A stretch of DNA of 64,000 bases from Planctomycetota bacterium (GTDB lineage Bacteria > Planctomycetota > Planctomycetia > JALXBF01): the NCBI GenBank assembly GCA_026991575.1, contig JALXBF010000105.1, positions 62,001-126,000 on the forward strand, given 5' to 3'. The notes beneath the pieces were generated by a model. It saw only the letters and a list, made by a program, of their open reading frames with translations. It was not told the origin of the DNA and did no database searches. Below are positions 16,827-26,163 of this stretch, one piece after another. Position 1 is the first letter of the stretch; every line of letters starts with the position of its first letter. The translations under genes and the position numbers were made by a program.

Positions 16827-19046
16827 ATGAGCCAGGATGCATGGCGGGTCGAACGGTACAAGGACGACCTCCTGCTGGTCACGTTCGATTGTCCAGACCG
16901 CAGTGTGAACACGTTCTCGCGTGCGGTCCTCCAGCAACTGGACCAACTGCTCGACGAGCTGGCCAAGACGGCCAGTGCCTCCGGTGTGCTCATTCGAAGC
17001 GGTAAGCCGGGCAACTTTGCCGCCGGGGCCGACCTGGATGAGGTCGTCCAGATCGGAACTGCCCACGAGGCCGCCGAGTTGTCCGGGTTCGGTCAGAAGG
17101 TGTTTCGCAAGCTCGAACGCCTGCCGCTGACCACCGTCGCACTTGTTTCCGGAGCATGTCTCGGTGGCGGCCTGGAGTTCGCCTTGGCGTGCGACTATTT
17201 GATCGCCGATGAGGATCCGCGCACGCTGCTTGGTTTCCCGGAGGTGCTCATCGGACTGATCCCTGGCTGGGGGGGCACGGTGCGCGCCCGCAGGCGACTG
17301 GGCCTGCAGGCAGCCGTGCAGGCTGTCACCACGGCCACTCGATACAACGGCCGACAAGCCCGGCGGCTTGGCCTGGTGGACGACGTGGTTCCGACCGAGG
17401 CATTGCTTGCAGCAGGCGCCTGGTTCGTCCGGCACCGGCCACCGCACAAGAAAGGCTGGTTGAGACTGGCAACGGATAACCGCTGGGTCGGGAGGCTGAT
17501 CCTGCGTACTGCGCGGCAACGGATCCTGACCACCACCTATGGCCAGTACCCGGCCCCTTTGCACGTGGTGCGTGTGTTTCAGGTCGGCTTGGAACGGGGG
17601 GTAAGTGGGCAATATGAGGCGGAACGAACCGCCATCGCAGACCTCGCCACCCACCCGGTCACGCGGAAGCTGATGCGGATCTTCTTCCTGCAGGAAGAAG
17701 CCAAGAAACGCGCACGCGAGCGGACCGAGGAGGCCCGGACGGTACATCGCGTGGCGATCGTCGGCGCGGGGATCATGGGCGCGGGCATCGCGGCACTGTT
17801 CGCACAGCGCGGCGTTGAGGTCCGGCTCAAAGACATCCGTCCAGACCTCGTGGCCAAGGGAATGTACCGAATCCGCGAGCACGTGCGACGCCAGGTACGC
17901 CGCGGCCGGATGAACGCAAAGCAGGCCGAAGAACTCCTTCAGCGGATCTACCCGACGGTCGACTACACTGGCTTCAAGCTCGCCGAGCTTGTGATTGAGG
18001 CAGTCGTGGAGGACGCCGCGGTCAAGCGTCAGGTGTTTCGCGAGTTGTTCGAACGCATCGGTCCGGAAACCGTGGTGGCTACCAACACCAGCTCCTTCAG
18101 CCTAGCCAGCCTCGCCGGCGCGGATATCGACCAAGACCGCTTCCTGGCCATGCACTTCTTCAACCCCCCTCACCGGATGCGTCTGGTCGAAGTGGCCTGG
18201 ACCGAGCGCACCGCGCCCTGGGCACGAGCCACCGTGCTACAGATGGCGCTCCGCCTGGGCAAGACGCCGATCGTGGTGGGTGACTGCCACGGCTTTGTGG
18301 TCAACCGCTTGCTTACTGCTTATCTCAACCAGATCGGTTACCTCTTGCTGCTAGTCGACGATCCGCTGCAGCTGGAAGAAGCGATGAAGCGTTTCGGGTT
18401 CCCTATGGGGCCGCTGGAGCTGCTGGACCTGGTCGGACTGGGCGTGGCTCAAAAGGTGGCCGCTAACCTGTACGCCGCGTACGGTGGCCGCATGAAGCCA
18501 GCGCCGCTCTTCGAGCAGCTTGGCACGGCATCGGAGCGGTCAGGCCCCCGAAAACTGATTCAGCGTGCGTCGTGGTTCCGCAAGAAGTCCGCGGCGCGAG
18601 AGCTGATTGCGGCAATTGACACAGTCAGGCGGCAGCACGGTCGCCTCCCGCTCAGCTTGCCCGCCAATCCCGAAGCCATTGCTCAGTACGCCGTCGCCCC
18701 GATGCTTAACGAAGCAGTGCTCATGATCCAGGAAGGGCTCGTAGAGATCCCCGACCAGATCGACCTGGCCATGATCCTTGGCGCCGGCTTCCCGCCGTTC
18801 CGTGGCGGACCGGTGAGCTACGGGGACGACCTCGGCTGGGACCGGGTGCGCGAGATTCTGCAACGGCTCGCCGCTGCGCGCCCTGAGCTGGGCCCTTGCC
18901 GGCTGCTGCTGGAGCTGGCCCAGGAGGGTACACGGCTAACCCGTGATCGGACGCCGACAAGAACAGCCACCAGGCAGGCACAGCCGGGGGAAAAGGTGCC
19001 GGACGGTGGATCTGGCGATGAGCCGATTCCGCTGTCGGACATCTAG
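16827..19046 (+). CDS. FadB/FadJ-type enoyl-CoA hydratase / 3-hydroxyacyl-CoA dehydrogenase
   Basis: A 739-residue bifunctional fatty-acid beta-oxidation protein. The N-terminal crotonase domain (about 1-190) has the oxyanion-hole segment GACLGGGLEFALACDY and the ETLGFPEV-like segment RTLLGFPEVLIGLIPGWGG. The NAD-binding 3-hydroxyacyl-CoA dehydrogenase domain begins near 305 with VAIVGAGIMGAGIA and contains HFFNPPHRM. The C-terminal 3HCDH domains contain DLVGLGVAQKV. The order is that of FadB and FadJ alpha subunits. No thiolase gene is adjacent. The last 45 residues are a polar tail. GAGG lies about 8 bases before the ATG. It is 48 bases downstream of the exonuclease gene. Confidence 0.92.
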   Translation: MSQDAWRVERYKDDLLLVTFDCPDRSVNTFSRAVLQQLDQLLDELAKTASASGVLIRSGKPGNFAAGADLDEVVQIGTAHEAAELSGFGQKVFRKLERLPLTTVALVSGACLGGGLEFALACDYLIADEDPRTLLGFPEVLIGLIPGWGGTVRARRRLGLQAAVQAVTTATRYNGRQARRLGLVDDVVPTEALLAAGAWFVRHRPPHKKGWLRLATDNRWVGRLILRTARQRILTTTYGQYPAPLHVVRVFQVGLERGVSGQYEAERTAIADLATHPVTRKLMRIFFLQEEAKKRARERTEEARTVHRVAIVGAGIMGAGIAALFAQRGVEVRLKDIRPDLVAKGMYRIREHVRRQVRRGRMNAKQAEELLQRIYPTVDYTGFKLAELVIEAVVEDAAVKRQVFRELFERIGPETVVATNTSSFSLASLAGADIDQDRFLAMHFFNPPHRMRLVEVAWTERTAPWARATVLQMALRLGKTPIVVGDCHGFVVNRLLTAYLNQIGYLLLLVDDPLQLEEAMKRFGFPMGPLELLDLVGLGVAQKVAANLYAAYGGRMKPAPLFEQLGTASERSGPRKLIQRASWFRKKSAARELIAAIDTVRRQHGRLPLSLPANPEAIAQYAVAPMLNEAVLMIQEGLVEIPDQIDLAMILGAGFPPFRGGPVSYGDDLGWDRVREILQRLAAARPELGPCRLLLELAQEGTRLTRDRTPTRTATRQAQPGEKVPDGGSGDEPIPLSDI

Positions 19047-19127
19047 CTCACCAGCACGGCCGTCCAATCGGGGCAACACCGGCATGGTACGGCCGGCGAA
19101 GCACTGCGATGCTTGCCCGAGCTAACG

Positions 19128-19592
19128 TCACGACTGGGGAACGGATGTGACCGGCTGGGCAGCGGCGCGCTGGGCAAGCTCCCGAAGGGCCTCCAGCTGC
19201 TGCTGCTTCTGCTCGAGCATCGCTGCCAGCAGGTTGCGGGCTTCCGGGTCGTCGACCACTTCTTGGAGATCCTCCTTGAGCTGGGCAACGTTCTGTTCCT
19301 GGTAGGCCACCAGGCGCGGTACCAGTGCGTCCACGGCCAGGTAATGTGTATCGGTAAAGTCGCTCGGATACGGGGCCGGAAGCGGCACGCCACCCCGTGC
19401 CACGATCAGCTCGGCCAGCCGTTCCAGCCAGCGATCCTCCTCGGCAACCATCCGCTGAACCAGCTCGTAGACCTCCTGATCCAGCGGGTCGCGACGGTCG
19501 ACCCAGGGGTGCGCATCGCGCAGGTAATGCGGCAACGAAGCCGCTTCGCGGCTGAACACTCGTTCCAACACCCGTAGTACCTTCGTCGACAT
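19128..19592 (-). CDS. Ferritin-like helical protein of unknown function
   Basis: A 154-residue, almost wholly alpha-helical protein with Glu- and His-rich helices (VAEEDRWLERL, THYLAVDALVPRLVAYQEQN, a Gln-rich stretch near the C-terminus). It resembles ferritin-like or hemerythrin-like four-helix bundles, but a complete di-iron EXXH pair is not evident. It follows nuoN by about 60 bases on the same strand and could be the last cistron of the nuo transcript. A role near respiration is only positional. No signal peptide or membrane segment. Confidence 0.7.
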   Translation of the reverse strand: MSTKVLRVLERVFSREAASLPHYLRDAHPWVDRRDPLDQEVYELVQRMVAEEDRWLERLAELIVARGGVPLPAPYPSDFTDTHYLAVDALVPRLVAYQEQNVAQLKEDLQEVVDDPEARNLLAAMLEQKQQQLEALRELAQRAAAQPVTSVPQS

Positions 19593-19653
19593 CGTGCCGC
19601 CGTCTCCAGTTCGTTTCGTTCGCGCCCCCCTACAGTCTTAGTCGACCAATCGC

Positions 19654-21216
19654 CTAGGGTAGCAACAGCGTGGCTACGGCCCCAGTCGTGATGTCCTGCA
19701 ACCCGTTCCAGACGCCGGGTATGAGCAGCGCAAAGTTGGCAACGATCAGCAGCACGTGGAAAGCCACCGCCAACGCGTTGGACTGCCACGCCGGCGTCTC
19801 AGGCACGGGCTCGTCGATGATCATCACCCGGAGCACCTTCACGTAATAGAACAGGCTAAAGACCGTGTTGGCCAGGCCAACGGCCAGCAGCCAGTAGAAA
19901 CCGGTCTGGTACAGCACCACGAAGATGCGGAACTTTGCAACAAAGCCCGCCAGTGGGGGGATTCCCGTAAGGCTGAGCAGGAACACCGCCATGGCTACCG
20001 TCAGCAGCGGGTTGCGGTGGATCAACCCGCCGTAGTGGCTGAGGTCCTCAGAGCCGATAGCATTGCGGATGAGCGCCACCACGGCAAACGCGCCTAGGTT
20101 CATGAAAAGATAGACCACCAGGTAGAACAGAACCACGTCCACTGCCGTTGCGAAATTGGGTCGGCCGCTGGATCCAATCGCGGCAGCAATCGGCATGAGC
20201 ATGTAGCCGGCGTGGGCAATGGTGGAATAAGCCAAGAGGCGTTTGAGGTTGGTCTGGGCGTATGCTGCCAGGTTGCCGTAGGTTGCCGTGACGGCTGCCA
20301 GAACGGCGAGCGTCAGGGCGAGAGCTTGCGTAAGCGAGACTTGGGCAAAGCCGAACGCCTGCAGCACCGGGTAGGCAAGGGTCAGAACGAAGCGGGACAA
20401 TAACGCAAGCGCAGCCCCCTTGGAAGCAACGGACAGAAACCCGGCCACCTCGGCCGCGGCACCGTGGAAGACGTCCGGGCACCAGAAATGGAACGGCACG
20501 GCCGAGACTTTGAACGCGATCCCGACCAGCACGAGCAAGACGCCCGCGACCAGAATTGGCTCGATCACGACGCCGTGTTCGGTCGCCACCGACTGCGCGA
20601 TCCGTTCGGCCAGCGTCGGCAGATGGGCGGTCCCGAAGCGGCCGGCCAGCAGGCTCATGCCGTAGAGCATGATCCCTGATGCCCCGGCACCAAAGACAAC
20701 GTACTTCAGCGAAGCCTCCCCCGCACGCCGGCTCTCTTTCAGAAAGCCCGCCAGGCCATAGCTGGGTAAGCTGGCCATTTCCACCGCCATGAACAGCATC
20801 AGCAGGTGGATCGACGAGCTCATCAGGATCATGCCAAGTGTGGCACCGAGCAACAACACGAAAAAGTCCGCGGCATCTTCCGGCTCGGGCATGTTCGTCA
20901 GCATCGTGAGCCAGACCATAAGCACGGCGAAAGCCAGCAGGAACAGCCGGAAGAAATGCGTGTAGCCGTCGACAGCAAGCATCCCGCCGAAGATTTCGCG
21001 GTGTAGCCCTGCCCCGTACTGTTCCAGCGCCAGCAGCAACGCGACGATGCTACCGATCAGTGCCAGGGCGCGTGAGACGTAGGTGCCCTGGCGCTGGAAC
21101 AGCCGCACCAGCAGCAGGACCAGGATGGTGGCCACGAGAGCCAGCTCGGGCAGAAACGCCCTGAGCGAACTCCCGATGTCCGATCGCACAACCTCGAAGA
21201 CTTCCGTCAGGTTCAT
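19654..21216 (-). CDS. nuoN: NADH-quinone oxidoreductase subunit N
   Basis: A 520-residue polytopic membrane protein (about 14 helices) of the antiporter-like complex I subunits. The central charged helices include LLMLFMAVEMASLPSYGLAGF with the conserved Glu, a CPDVFHGA segment and a YAQTNLKRLLAYSTIAHAGY segment with the conserved Lys used in proton translocation. Smaller and lacking the long C-terminal amphipathic helix of NuoL, it is the NuoN type. Last nuo gene of the cluster. Confidence 0.94.
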   Translation of the reverse strand: MNLTEVFEVVRSDIGSSLRAFLPELALVATILVLLLVRLFQRQGTYVSRALALIGSIVALLLALEQYGAGLHREIFGGMLAVDGYTHFFRLFLLAFAVLMVWLTMLTNMPEPEDAADFFVLLLGATLGMILMSSSIHLLMLFMAVEMASLPSYGLAGFLKESRRAGEASLKYVVFGAGASGIMLYGMSLLAGRFGTAHLPTLAERIAQSVATEHGVVIEPILVAGVLLVLVGIAFKVSAVPFHFWCPDVFHGAAAEVAGFLSVASKGAALALLSRFVLTLAYPVLQAFGFAQVSLTQALALTLAVLAAVTATYGNLAAYAQTNLKRLLAYSTIAHAGYMLMPIAAAIGSSGRPNFATAVDVVLFYLVVYLFMNLGAFAVVALIRNAIGSEDLSHYGGLIHRNPLLTVAMAVFLLSLTGIPPLAGFVAKFRIFVVLYQTGFYWLLAVGLANTVFSLFYYVKVLRVMIIDEPVPETPAWQSNALAVAFHVLLIVANFALLIPGVWNGLQDITTGAVATLLLP

Positions 21217-21264
21217 GGCGGGACTACCGTTTCGGTCTCGGCAGCACTGGATCTCTGCGGCCTC

Positions 21265-22926
21265 TTAACGAGCCTGCGCCAGTGTCTGGGTCAGGTCCTG
21301 GATCAGTTGCGTGACGGACGGTTCCATGAAGCGGAACACCAAGTCGGGATAAACGCCCAGGACAACGGCCATGATCACCATCGGCACCGCAATAACCCAC
21401 TCACGCACGGACAGATCCGGCAGGGCGTTGGGGTCTCCATGGTGGCCCTCACCGAACATCTCCGGGCTGGGCCTGCCCAGGAAGACGCGCTGGAGCGTCC
21501 AGAGGATGTATCCGGCCGTCAGGATCACACCGCTGGCCGCTAGCACTGCCAGCAGTCGGCTGAACTGCCAGCTGCCAAGTACCGTGAACACCTCACCGAT
21601 GAAGCCGCACAAGCCGGGCAAACCCATACCGGCAAAGAAGATGATTGCCGAGATGCCCGCGTAGTAGGGCATGATGTTGGCGAGCCCGCCCATGCGGTTC
21701 AGATCGCGGTGGTGGATGCGATCGTAGATCACGCCCACTGCGAAGAACATCGCAGGCGAGCTGATGCCGTGGGCAATCATCTGGAACATCGCTCCGTTCA
21801 TCGCCATGGACCACTTGTCCGGATCGCCCATCAGGGTCCAGACACCGAAGCCCAGCATCACATAGCCCATGTGGCTGATGGAGCTGTAGGCAACCAGCTT
21901 TTTGAAATCAGTCTGGGCCATGGCGGCCAGCGCGCCGTAGAGGATGTTCCAGACGCCGATGCCGGCGATGAACCAGGCCAGGTAATGGGCGGCCTCGGGA
22001 GCAATCGGATACGCTAGACGGATGAAGCCGTAACCGCCCATCTTCAGCAGGATTCCGGCCAGGATCATGCTGATCGGCGTGGGCGCCTCGACGTGAGCGT
22101 CAGGCAACCAGGTGTGGAACGGGAATACCGGCACCTTGATCGCAAACCCAATGTACAGCAGGACGAAGATCAACAGCTGGAAGCCAAGGCTGTAGACCCC
22201 GGCTTGCTGTGCAATGGAGTGCAGCCGCATGATGTCGAACGTGTAGGCCGGCCCGGCTCCCGGCTCAGCCGGATGGAAGTACAGCGCAAGGATTGCCACG
22301 AGGATGAGCACGCTGCCGACCAGCGTGTAGATGAAGAACTTGATCGCCGCGTACGGGCCGCCGCGCACCCGGCCGTCGGCTTCAACCCGAGACGGGGCCC
22401 CCCAGATACCGATCAAGAAGTACATCGGTAACAGCATCAGCTCCCAGAAGACATAGAAGAGGAAGAAATCCAGCGCAACGAACGTGCCCATCATGCCGGT
22501 AACGAGCAGCAGAAACAGTATGCAGTAGCCACGGACATACTTATCGATGCCCCAGCTGGCCAGCATCGCCAGCATGCTGATGAAGCCGGTCAGCACCACC
22601 AGCGGCAGACTGATGCCATCTACGCCCAGGTAGTACTCGACACCAAAAGCGGAAATCCACGGGTAGCGGACGACCAGGTCGTTGGGAAGGTCCTGCTCAC
22701 GGGCCGCCGCGGCACGCTCCGCCAGCGTGGGCCAGCTGCCGGTGGCCGGATCGCGCAGCTCGAAGTATTGCGCAAGCAGGACCAGTGTCAGCAAGAATAC
22801 CAGCACGGTGGTGGCGAAGCTGATCTGCTTGATCAGCTCCTTCTGCCTTCCCGGCACAGCCACCAGAATCAGCGCGGCCACAGCCGGCAGGAACACAATG
22901 GCCGATAACAGGATGGTGTCACTCAT
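21265..22926 (-). CDS. nuoM: NADH-quinone oxidoreductase subunit M
   Basis: A 553-residue antiporter-like membrane subunit of complex I. The DGISLPLVVLTGF segment, FYVFWELMLLPMYFLIG with the conserved Glu in TM5, HTWLPDAHVEAPTPISMILAG and AQTDFKKLVAYSSISHMGY are NuoM hallmarks. It pumps protons in the distal membrane arm. It begins 3 bases after the nuoL stop and is followed by nuoN after a short gap, so translation is probably coupled. Length is a little above the E. coli protein. Confidence 0.95.
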   Translation of the reverse strand: MSDTILLSAIVFLPAVAALILVAVPGRQKELIKQISFATTVLVFLLTLVLLAQYFELRDPATGSWPTLAERAAAAREQDLPNDLVVRYPWISAFGVEYYLGVDGISLPLVVLTGFISMLAMLASWGIDKYVRGYCILFLLLVTGMMGTFVALDFFLFYVFWELMLLPMYFLIGIWGAPSRVEADGRVRGGPYAAIKFFIYTLVGSVLILVAILALYFHPAEPGAGPAYTFDIMRLHSIAQQAGVYSLGFQLLIFVLLYIGFAIKVPVFPFHTWLPDAHVEAPTPISMILAGILLKMGGYGFIRLAYPIAPEAAHYLAWFIAGIGVWNILYGALAAMAQTDFKKLVAYSSISHMGYVMLGFGVWTLMGDPDKWSMAMNGAMFQMIAHGISSPAMFFAVGVIYDRIHHRDLNRMGGLANIMPYYAGISAIIFFAGMGLPGLCGFIGEVFTVLGSWQFSRLLAVLAASGVILTAGYILWTLQRVFLGRPSPEMFGEGHHGDPNALPDLSVREWVIAVPMVIMAVVLGVYPDLVFRFMEPSVTQLIQDLTQTLAQAR

Positions 22927-22929
22927 GGC

Positions 22930-25107
22930 TTACCGTGCAAACAGTGTCGTTACATAGAACAGCAACGCGAGAACCGCTACCGTCCCGACCACAAGGAAGA
23001 CGATATACTGGCGGATCCTTCCGGTCTGGAGCCACCGGAGCCGTTCACCGCACCAGTAAGTCACTTCGCCCACAAGGTTCACGATGCCATCGATGATCCA
23101 GAAGTCGAACCGCCCGTCAGCCGAGGCAAGCCGGGCGGTCCAGTACGCCACGCCATCCACAATCCCGTCGATGATGTTCCAGTCGAATGCCCGCACCTTC
23201 CGGGAAAACGCCAAAACGGGCCGCACCAGCGCAGCCGCGTAGAGCTCATCGAAGTACCACTTGTGCCACAGGAAGCGGTACAGCCGCGGAAACTGGGCAG
23301 CCACCTCATCGGGCGACAACAACCGTACGCCGTAGAAGATGACCGCCAGGACCACGCCCACGATCACAGCACCGAGAGCGAATGTACCGGCCAGCTCGTG
23401 CGTGGCGTGTGGTGGATGCGCCGTGAAGCCCTGGCCTGCCGGGCCGTTCTGCAAGGCCAGCTCAATGACTGGCTGACCAAGCCCGAAGCTGTAGCCGGCG
23501 CACCAGCTCAGCACCGCCAGGACAATGAGCGGCACGGTCATGGTCGGGGGCGACTCATGGGCATGCTCGTACACATGGTGGTCACGCGGTTTCCCAACGA
23601 ACGTCATGAACCACAGCCGGAACATGTAGAACGCCGTGATGGCAGCACCGCCAACAGCCAGCACGAATAGCGTCGGCGCGATCACCCCGTACAGGCCGGT
23701 CTGCGGTGCCTGCTGCCAGAAATGGAGTGCGTATGCCAGGATCGCGTCCTTCGAGTAATAGCCCGAGAAGAAGGGAATGCCGGCTATTGCCAGCGTACCG
23801 ACAAGCATGGTGATCGCCGTAATCGGCATCTTCTTCAGCAGGCCCCCCATCTGCGGCATCTCCTGCGTGCCCGCAGCATGGATGACGCTGCCAGAGCACA
23901 TGAACAACAGCGCCTTGAAGAACGCGTGTGTGATCAGATGAAACAGGCCGGCCAACCAACCTCCGACTCCCAGCCCAAGCATCATGTAGCCAAGCTGGCT
24001 GATGGTCGAATAGGCCAGCACCCGCTTGATGTCCGTTTGCACGATTGCGATGGTACCTGCCATGAACAGGGTAATCGCCCCAACCATGGCAATGATCAAC
24101 AGAGCCGTCGGCGAGAAGAGGAAGAAGAAACGGCCGACGAGGTACACACCGGCGGCAACCATCGTTGCCGCGTGAATCAGCGCGCTGACGGGCGTCGGCC
24201 CTTCCATCGCATCGGGCAACCAGACGTGCAGCGGAAACTGTGCCGACTTGCCCACGCAGCCGCAGAAGATCCCAAGCCCTGCTACGGTCAACAGCGCCCC
24301 GGTCAGCTTCCCGTCAGCGAGCGCTGCCCGGATCTCCTCAAAGTTGAACGTTCCCAGCGTGGTCCAGATGATGGCTAGCCCGATCAGGAAACCGAAGTCG
24401 CCGACCCGGTTCGTGACAAACGCCTTAATCGCAGCACGGTACGCCGACCGTCGCTCGTAGTAGAACCCGATAAGCAGGTAACTGCAGACGCCGACCAGCT
24501 CCCAGAACACGAACACCAAGAAGATGTTGTCCGATAGCACCAGCCCGAGCATCGAGAAGCAAAACAACGACAGGTACGTGAAGAAACGCGGGAACCTGCC
24601 CGGCCGCTCCAACGGTGGTTCGCCCGGCTCCACGGCGAGCGGATCGTGGACCGGCTCGTGCAACTCCTCGTGCATGTAACCGATCGAATAGATGTGAATC
24701 AGTGTGGCCACCAGGGTGACCATCGCGAACATGACCACGGTGAGATTGTCTACGGCGTAGCCGAGCCGAATTACATCGTGACCAAATGCTGCCCACCGGA
24801 TCTGGCCCTTCCAGACGAGTGTGCCGTCCTTCGTGCCGTGCCCCCCGGACGGTTCCTCAGCGGGGGCGGCCGCTCCGTGACCGTGATCTTGCCCGGCAGC
24901 CGGTTCGTGGTGTGAAGCGGTAAAGAGGTCGCCTTCTCGGGCGTAGCGCACCAGGCCGATGGCGCTGAGCACGAACGCACCACCGATGGCTGCCGTCGCG
25001 ATGTACGCAGCCACGATGCCCAGCCGCTTGCCACCGAGCAGCAAGATCAGAAACGATGCCAGCGGTAGCAGGACGGCGATAACGTAAAGCAGGCCTGGGT
25101 CTTGCAT
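22930..25107 (-). CDS. nuoL: NADH-quinone oxidoreductase subunit L
   Basis: A 725-residue NuoL, the most distal antiporter-like subunit, with the long C-terminal lateral helix. Typical segments are VFVFWELVGVCSYLLIGFYYER, HVWLPDAMEGPTPVSALIHAATM and VQTDIKRVLAYSTISQLGYM. It is longer than usual (about 610-660), mainly because of a polar insertion at about residues 55-105. That insertion is rich in His, Gly, Ala and Pro (ASHHEP, DHGHGA, EEPSGGHG), lies between the first membrane helices and is predicted to face outward. It is coupled to nuoM by a 3-base gap. Confidence 0.95.
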   Translation of the reverse strand: MQDPGLLYVIAVLLPLASFLILLLGGKRLGIVAAYIATAAIGGAFVLSAIGLVRYAREGDLFTASHHEPAAGQDHGHGAAAPAEEPSGGHGTKDGTLVWKGQIRWAAFGHDVIRLGYAVDNLTVVMFAMVTLVATLIHIYSIGYMHEELHEPVHDPLAVEPGEPPLERPGRFPRFFTYLSLFCFSMLGLVLSDNIFLVFVFWELVGVCSYLLIGFYYERRSAYRAAIKAFVTNRVGDFGFLIGLAIIWTTLGTFNFEEIRAALADGKLTGALLTVAGLGIFCGCVGKSAQFPLHVWLPDAMEGPTPVSALIHAATMVAAGVYLVGRFFFLFSPTALLIIAMVGAITLFMAGTIAIVQTDIKRVLAYSTISQLGYMMLGLGVGGWLAGLFHLITHAFFKALLFMCSGSVIHAAGTQEMPQMGGLLKKMPITAITMLVGTLAIAGIPFFSGYYSKDAILAYALHFWQQAPQTGLYGVIAPTLFVLAVGGAAITAFYMFRLWFMTFVGKPRDHHVYEHAHESPPTMTVPLIVLAVLSWCAGYSFGLGQPVIELALQNGPAGQGFTAHPPHATHELAGTFALGAVIVGVVLAVIFYGVRLLSPDEVAAQFPRLYRFLWHKWYFDELYAAALVRPVLAFSRKVRAFDWNIIDGIVDGVAYWTARLASADGRFDFWIIDGIVNLVGEVTYWCGERLRWLQTGRIRQYIVFLVVGTVAVLALLFYVTTLFAR

Positions 25108-25159
25108 GGGCGTCCCGTGTCTTCCGTGGTGCTGTTGCCGCGATCGCAGCGGGGTTCGG

Positions 25160-25477
25160 CTACAGCTTCAGCTCGCTTGCTCGATCGACGTCCACCGTAA
25201 GGTGGGTATTATAGAAAGCCAAAATAATCGCCAAAGCGATGGCCGCCTCGGCAGCCGGCATCACGATGCCGAACAGGGCGAACATTTGGCCGTCGAGTCC
25301 AAAGGGCGTGTAGCGTGCAAAGGCGACAAAGTTCAGGTTGCTGGCATTCAGCACCAGCTCAACGCCCATCAGAATGCCCACGGCATTCCGCTTGGTCGCC
25401 ATGCACAGCGTGCCGCACACGAACATCGCGGCACTGACCAGAAGAACACCTTCCAACGGAATGGCCGCTTCGCTCAT
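25160..25477 (-). CDS. nuoK: NADH-quinone oxidoreductase subunit K
   Basis: A 105-residue protein with three membrane helices, homologous to NuoK/ND4L. The two conserved membrane glutamates are visible in GVELVLNASNLNFVAFAR and AAEAAIALAIILAFY. Its ATG overlaps the nuoJ stop as ATGA. Complex I proton pathway subunit at the start of the antiporter chain. Confidence 0.95.
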   Translation of the reverse strand: MSEAAIPLEGVLLVSAAMFVCGTLCMATKRNAVGILMGVELVLNASNLNFVAFARYTPFGLDGQMFALFGIVMPAAEAAIALAIILAFYNTHLTVDVDRASELKL

Positions 25478-26130
25478 GCCTGCCTATTCCTCCTCCTGCG
25501 GTGACGCTCCGCTCGGGCCAGGTAAGCAGCCCCGATGAGCACCACCAGAAAGTGGACGGAGACGATTTCAAAGGGCAGTAAGTAGCCGATAACTCGTTTC
25601 TGCTCGGTGGTCTCTTGCTGCTTGTTCGCTTCAGCTTGCAGCAGCTCCCGGTTTACCGCATCCATGTGCTGTTCTTCGGGCGCCGGTATGCCCAGCAGGT
25701 ACAGGCCAATCCGGCGGGTGTTGGGCGACCGTGCGGCCAGTTCGTACGAGTCCATCTTCGTCTTCGGCGACTCCACTGTCGGCCAACTGGCACTGACCAG
25801 CAAACTCGACAGCACCGCAAAGACGATCGCGCCCACCGTGACGCCGATGACCCAGTCGCCGCCTTTGGTGTCCATCTTCAAGAACGGCCGCCGTGCCGTC
25901 AGCATCACGCCGAAGACCAGCAGCACAGCGGTCCCCCCCGCATACACCAGCAACTGGGCGGCGCCAATGAGATCTGCCCCCAGCAGGAAGTAGACGCCTG
26001 CTGTGCTACCCAGTGCAAGAAGCAGCCAGACGGCGGCTCGGACGATGTCCCGGGTTACAAGGACACCGACGGAGCAAAACACGATTGCGCCGCCAAAAAG
26101 CCAAAACAGCAGATTCGGCCACCAGCTCAC
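25474..26130 (-). CDS. nuoJ: NADH-quinone oxidoreductase subunit J
   Basis: A 218-residue NuoJ/ND6 membrane protein with five helices. The conserved AAQLLVYAGGTAVLLVFGVML segment (TM3 with the pi-bulge) is clear. A hydrophilic loop of about 70 residues (roughly 115-185, rich in Glu and Gln) separates the last helices and is longer than average. In most operons nuoI lies between nuoH and nuoJ; here nuoJ begins only 33 bases after the nuoH stop. It overlaps nuoK by 4 bases. Confidence 0.93.
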   Translation of the reverse strand: MSWWPNLLFWLFGGAIVFCSVGVLVTRDIVRAAVWLLLALGSTAGVYFLLGADLIGAAQLLVYAGGTAVLLVFGVMLTARRPFLKMDTKGGDWVIGVTVGAIVFAVLSSLLVSASWPTVESPKTKMDSYELAARSPNTRRIGLYLLGIPAPEEQHMDAVNRELLQAEANKQQETTEQKRVIGYLLPFEIVSVHFLVVLIGAAYLARAERHRRRRNRQA

Positions 26131-26163
26131 CGGTCTCTCCCTGTCGCTGCCAGGTTGGGCAAC

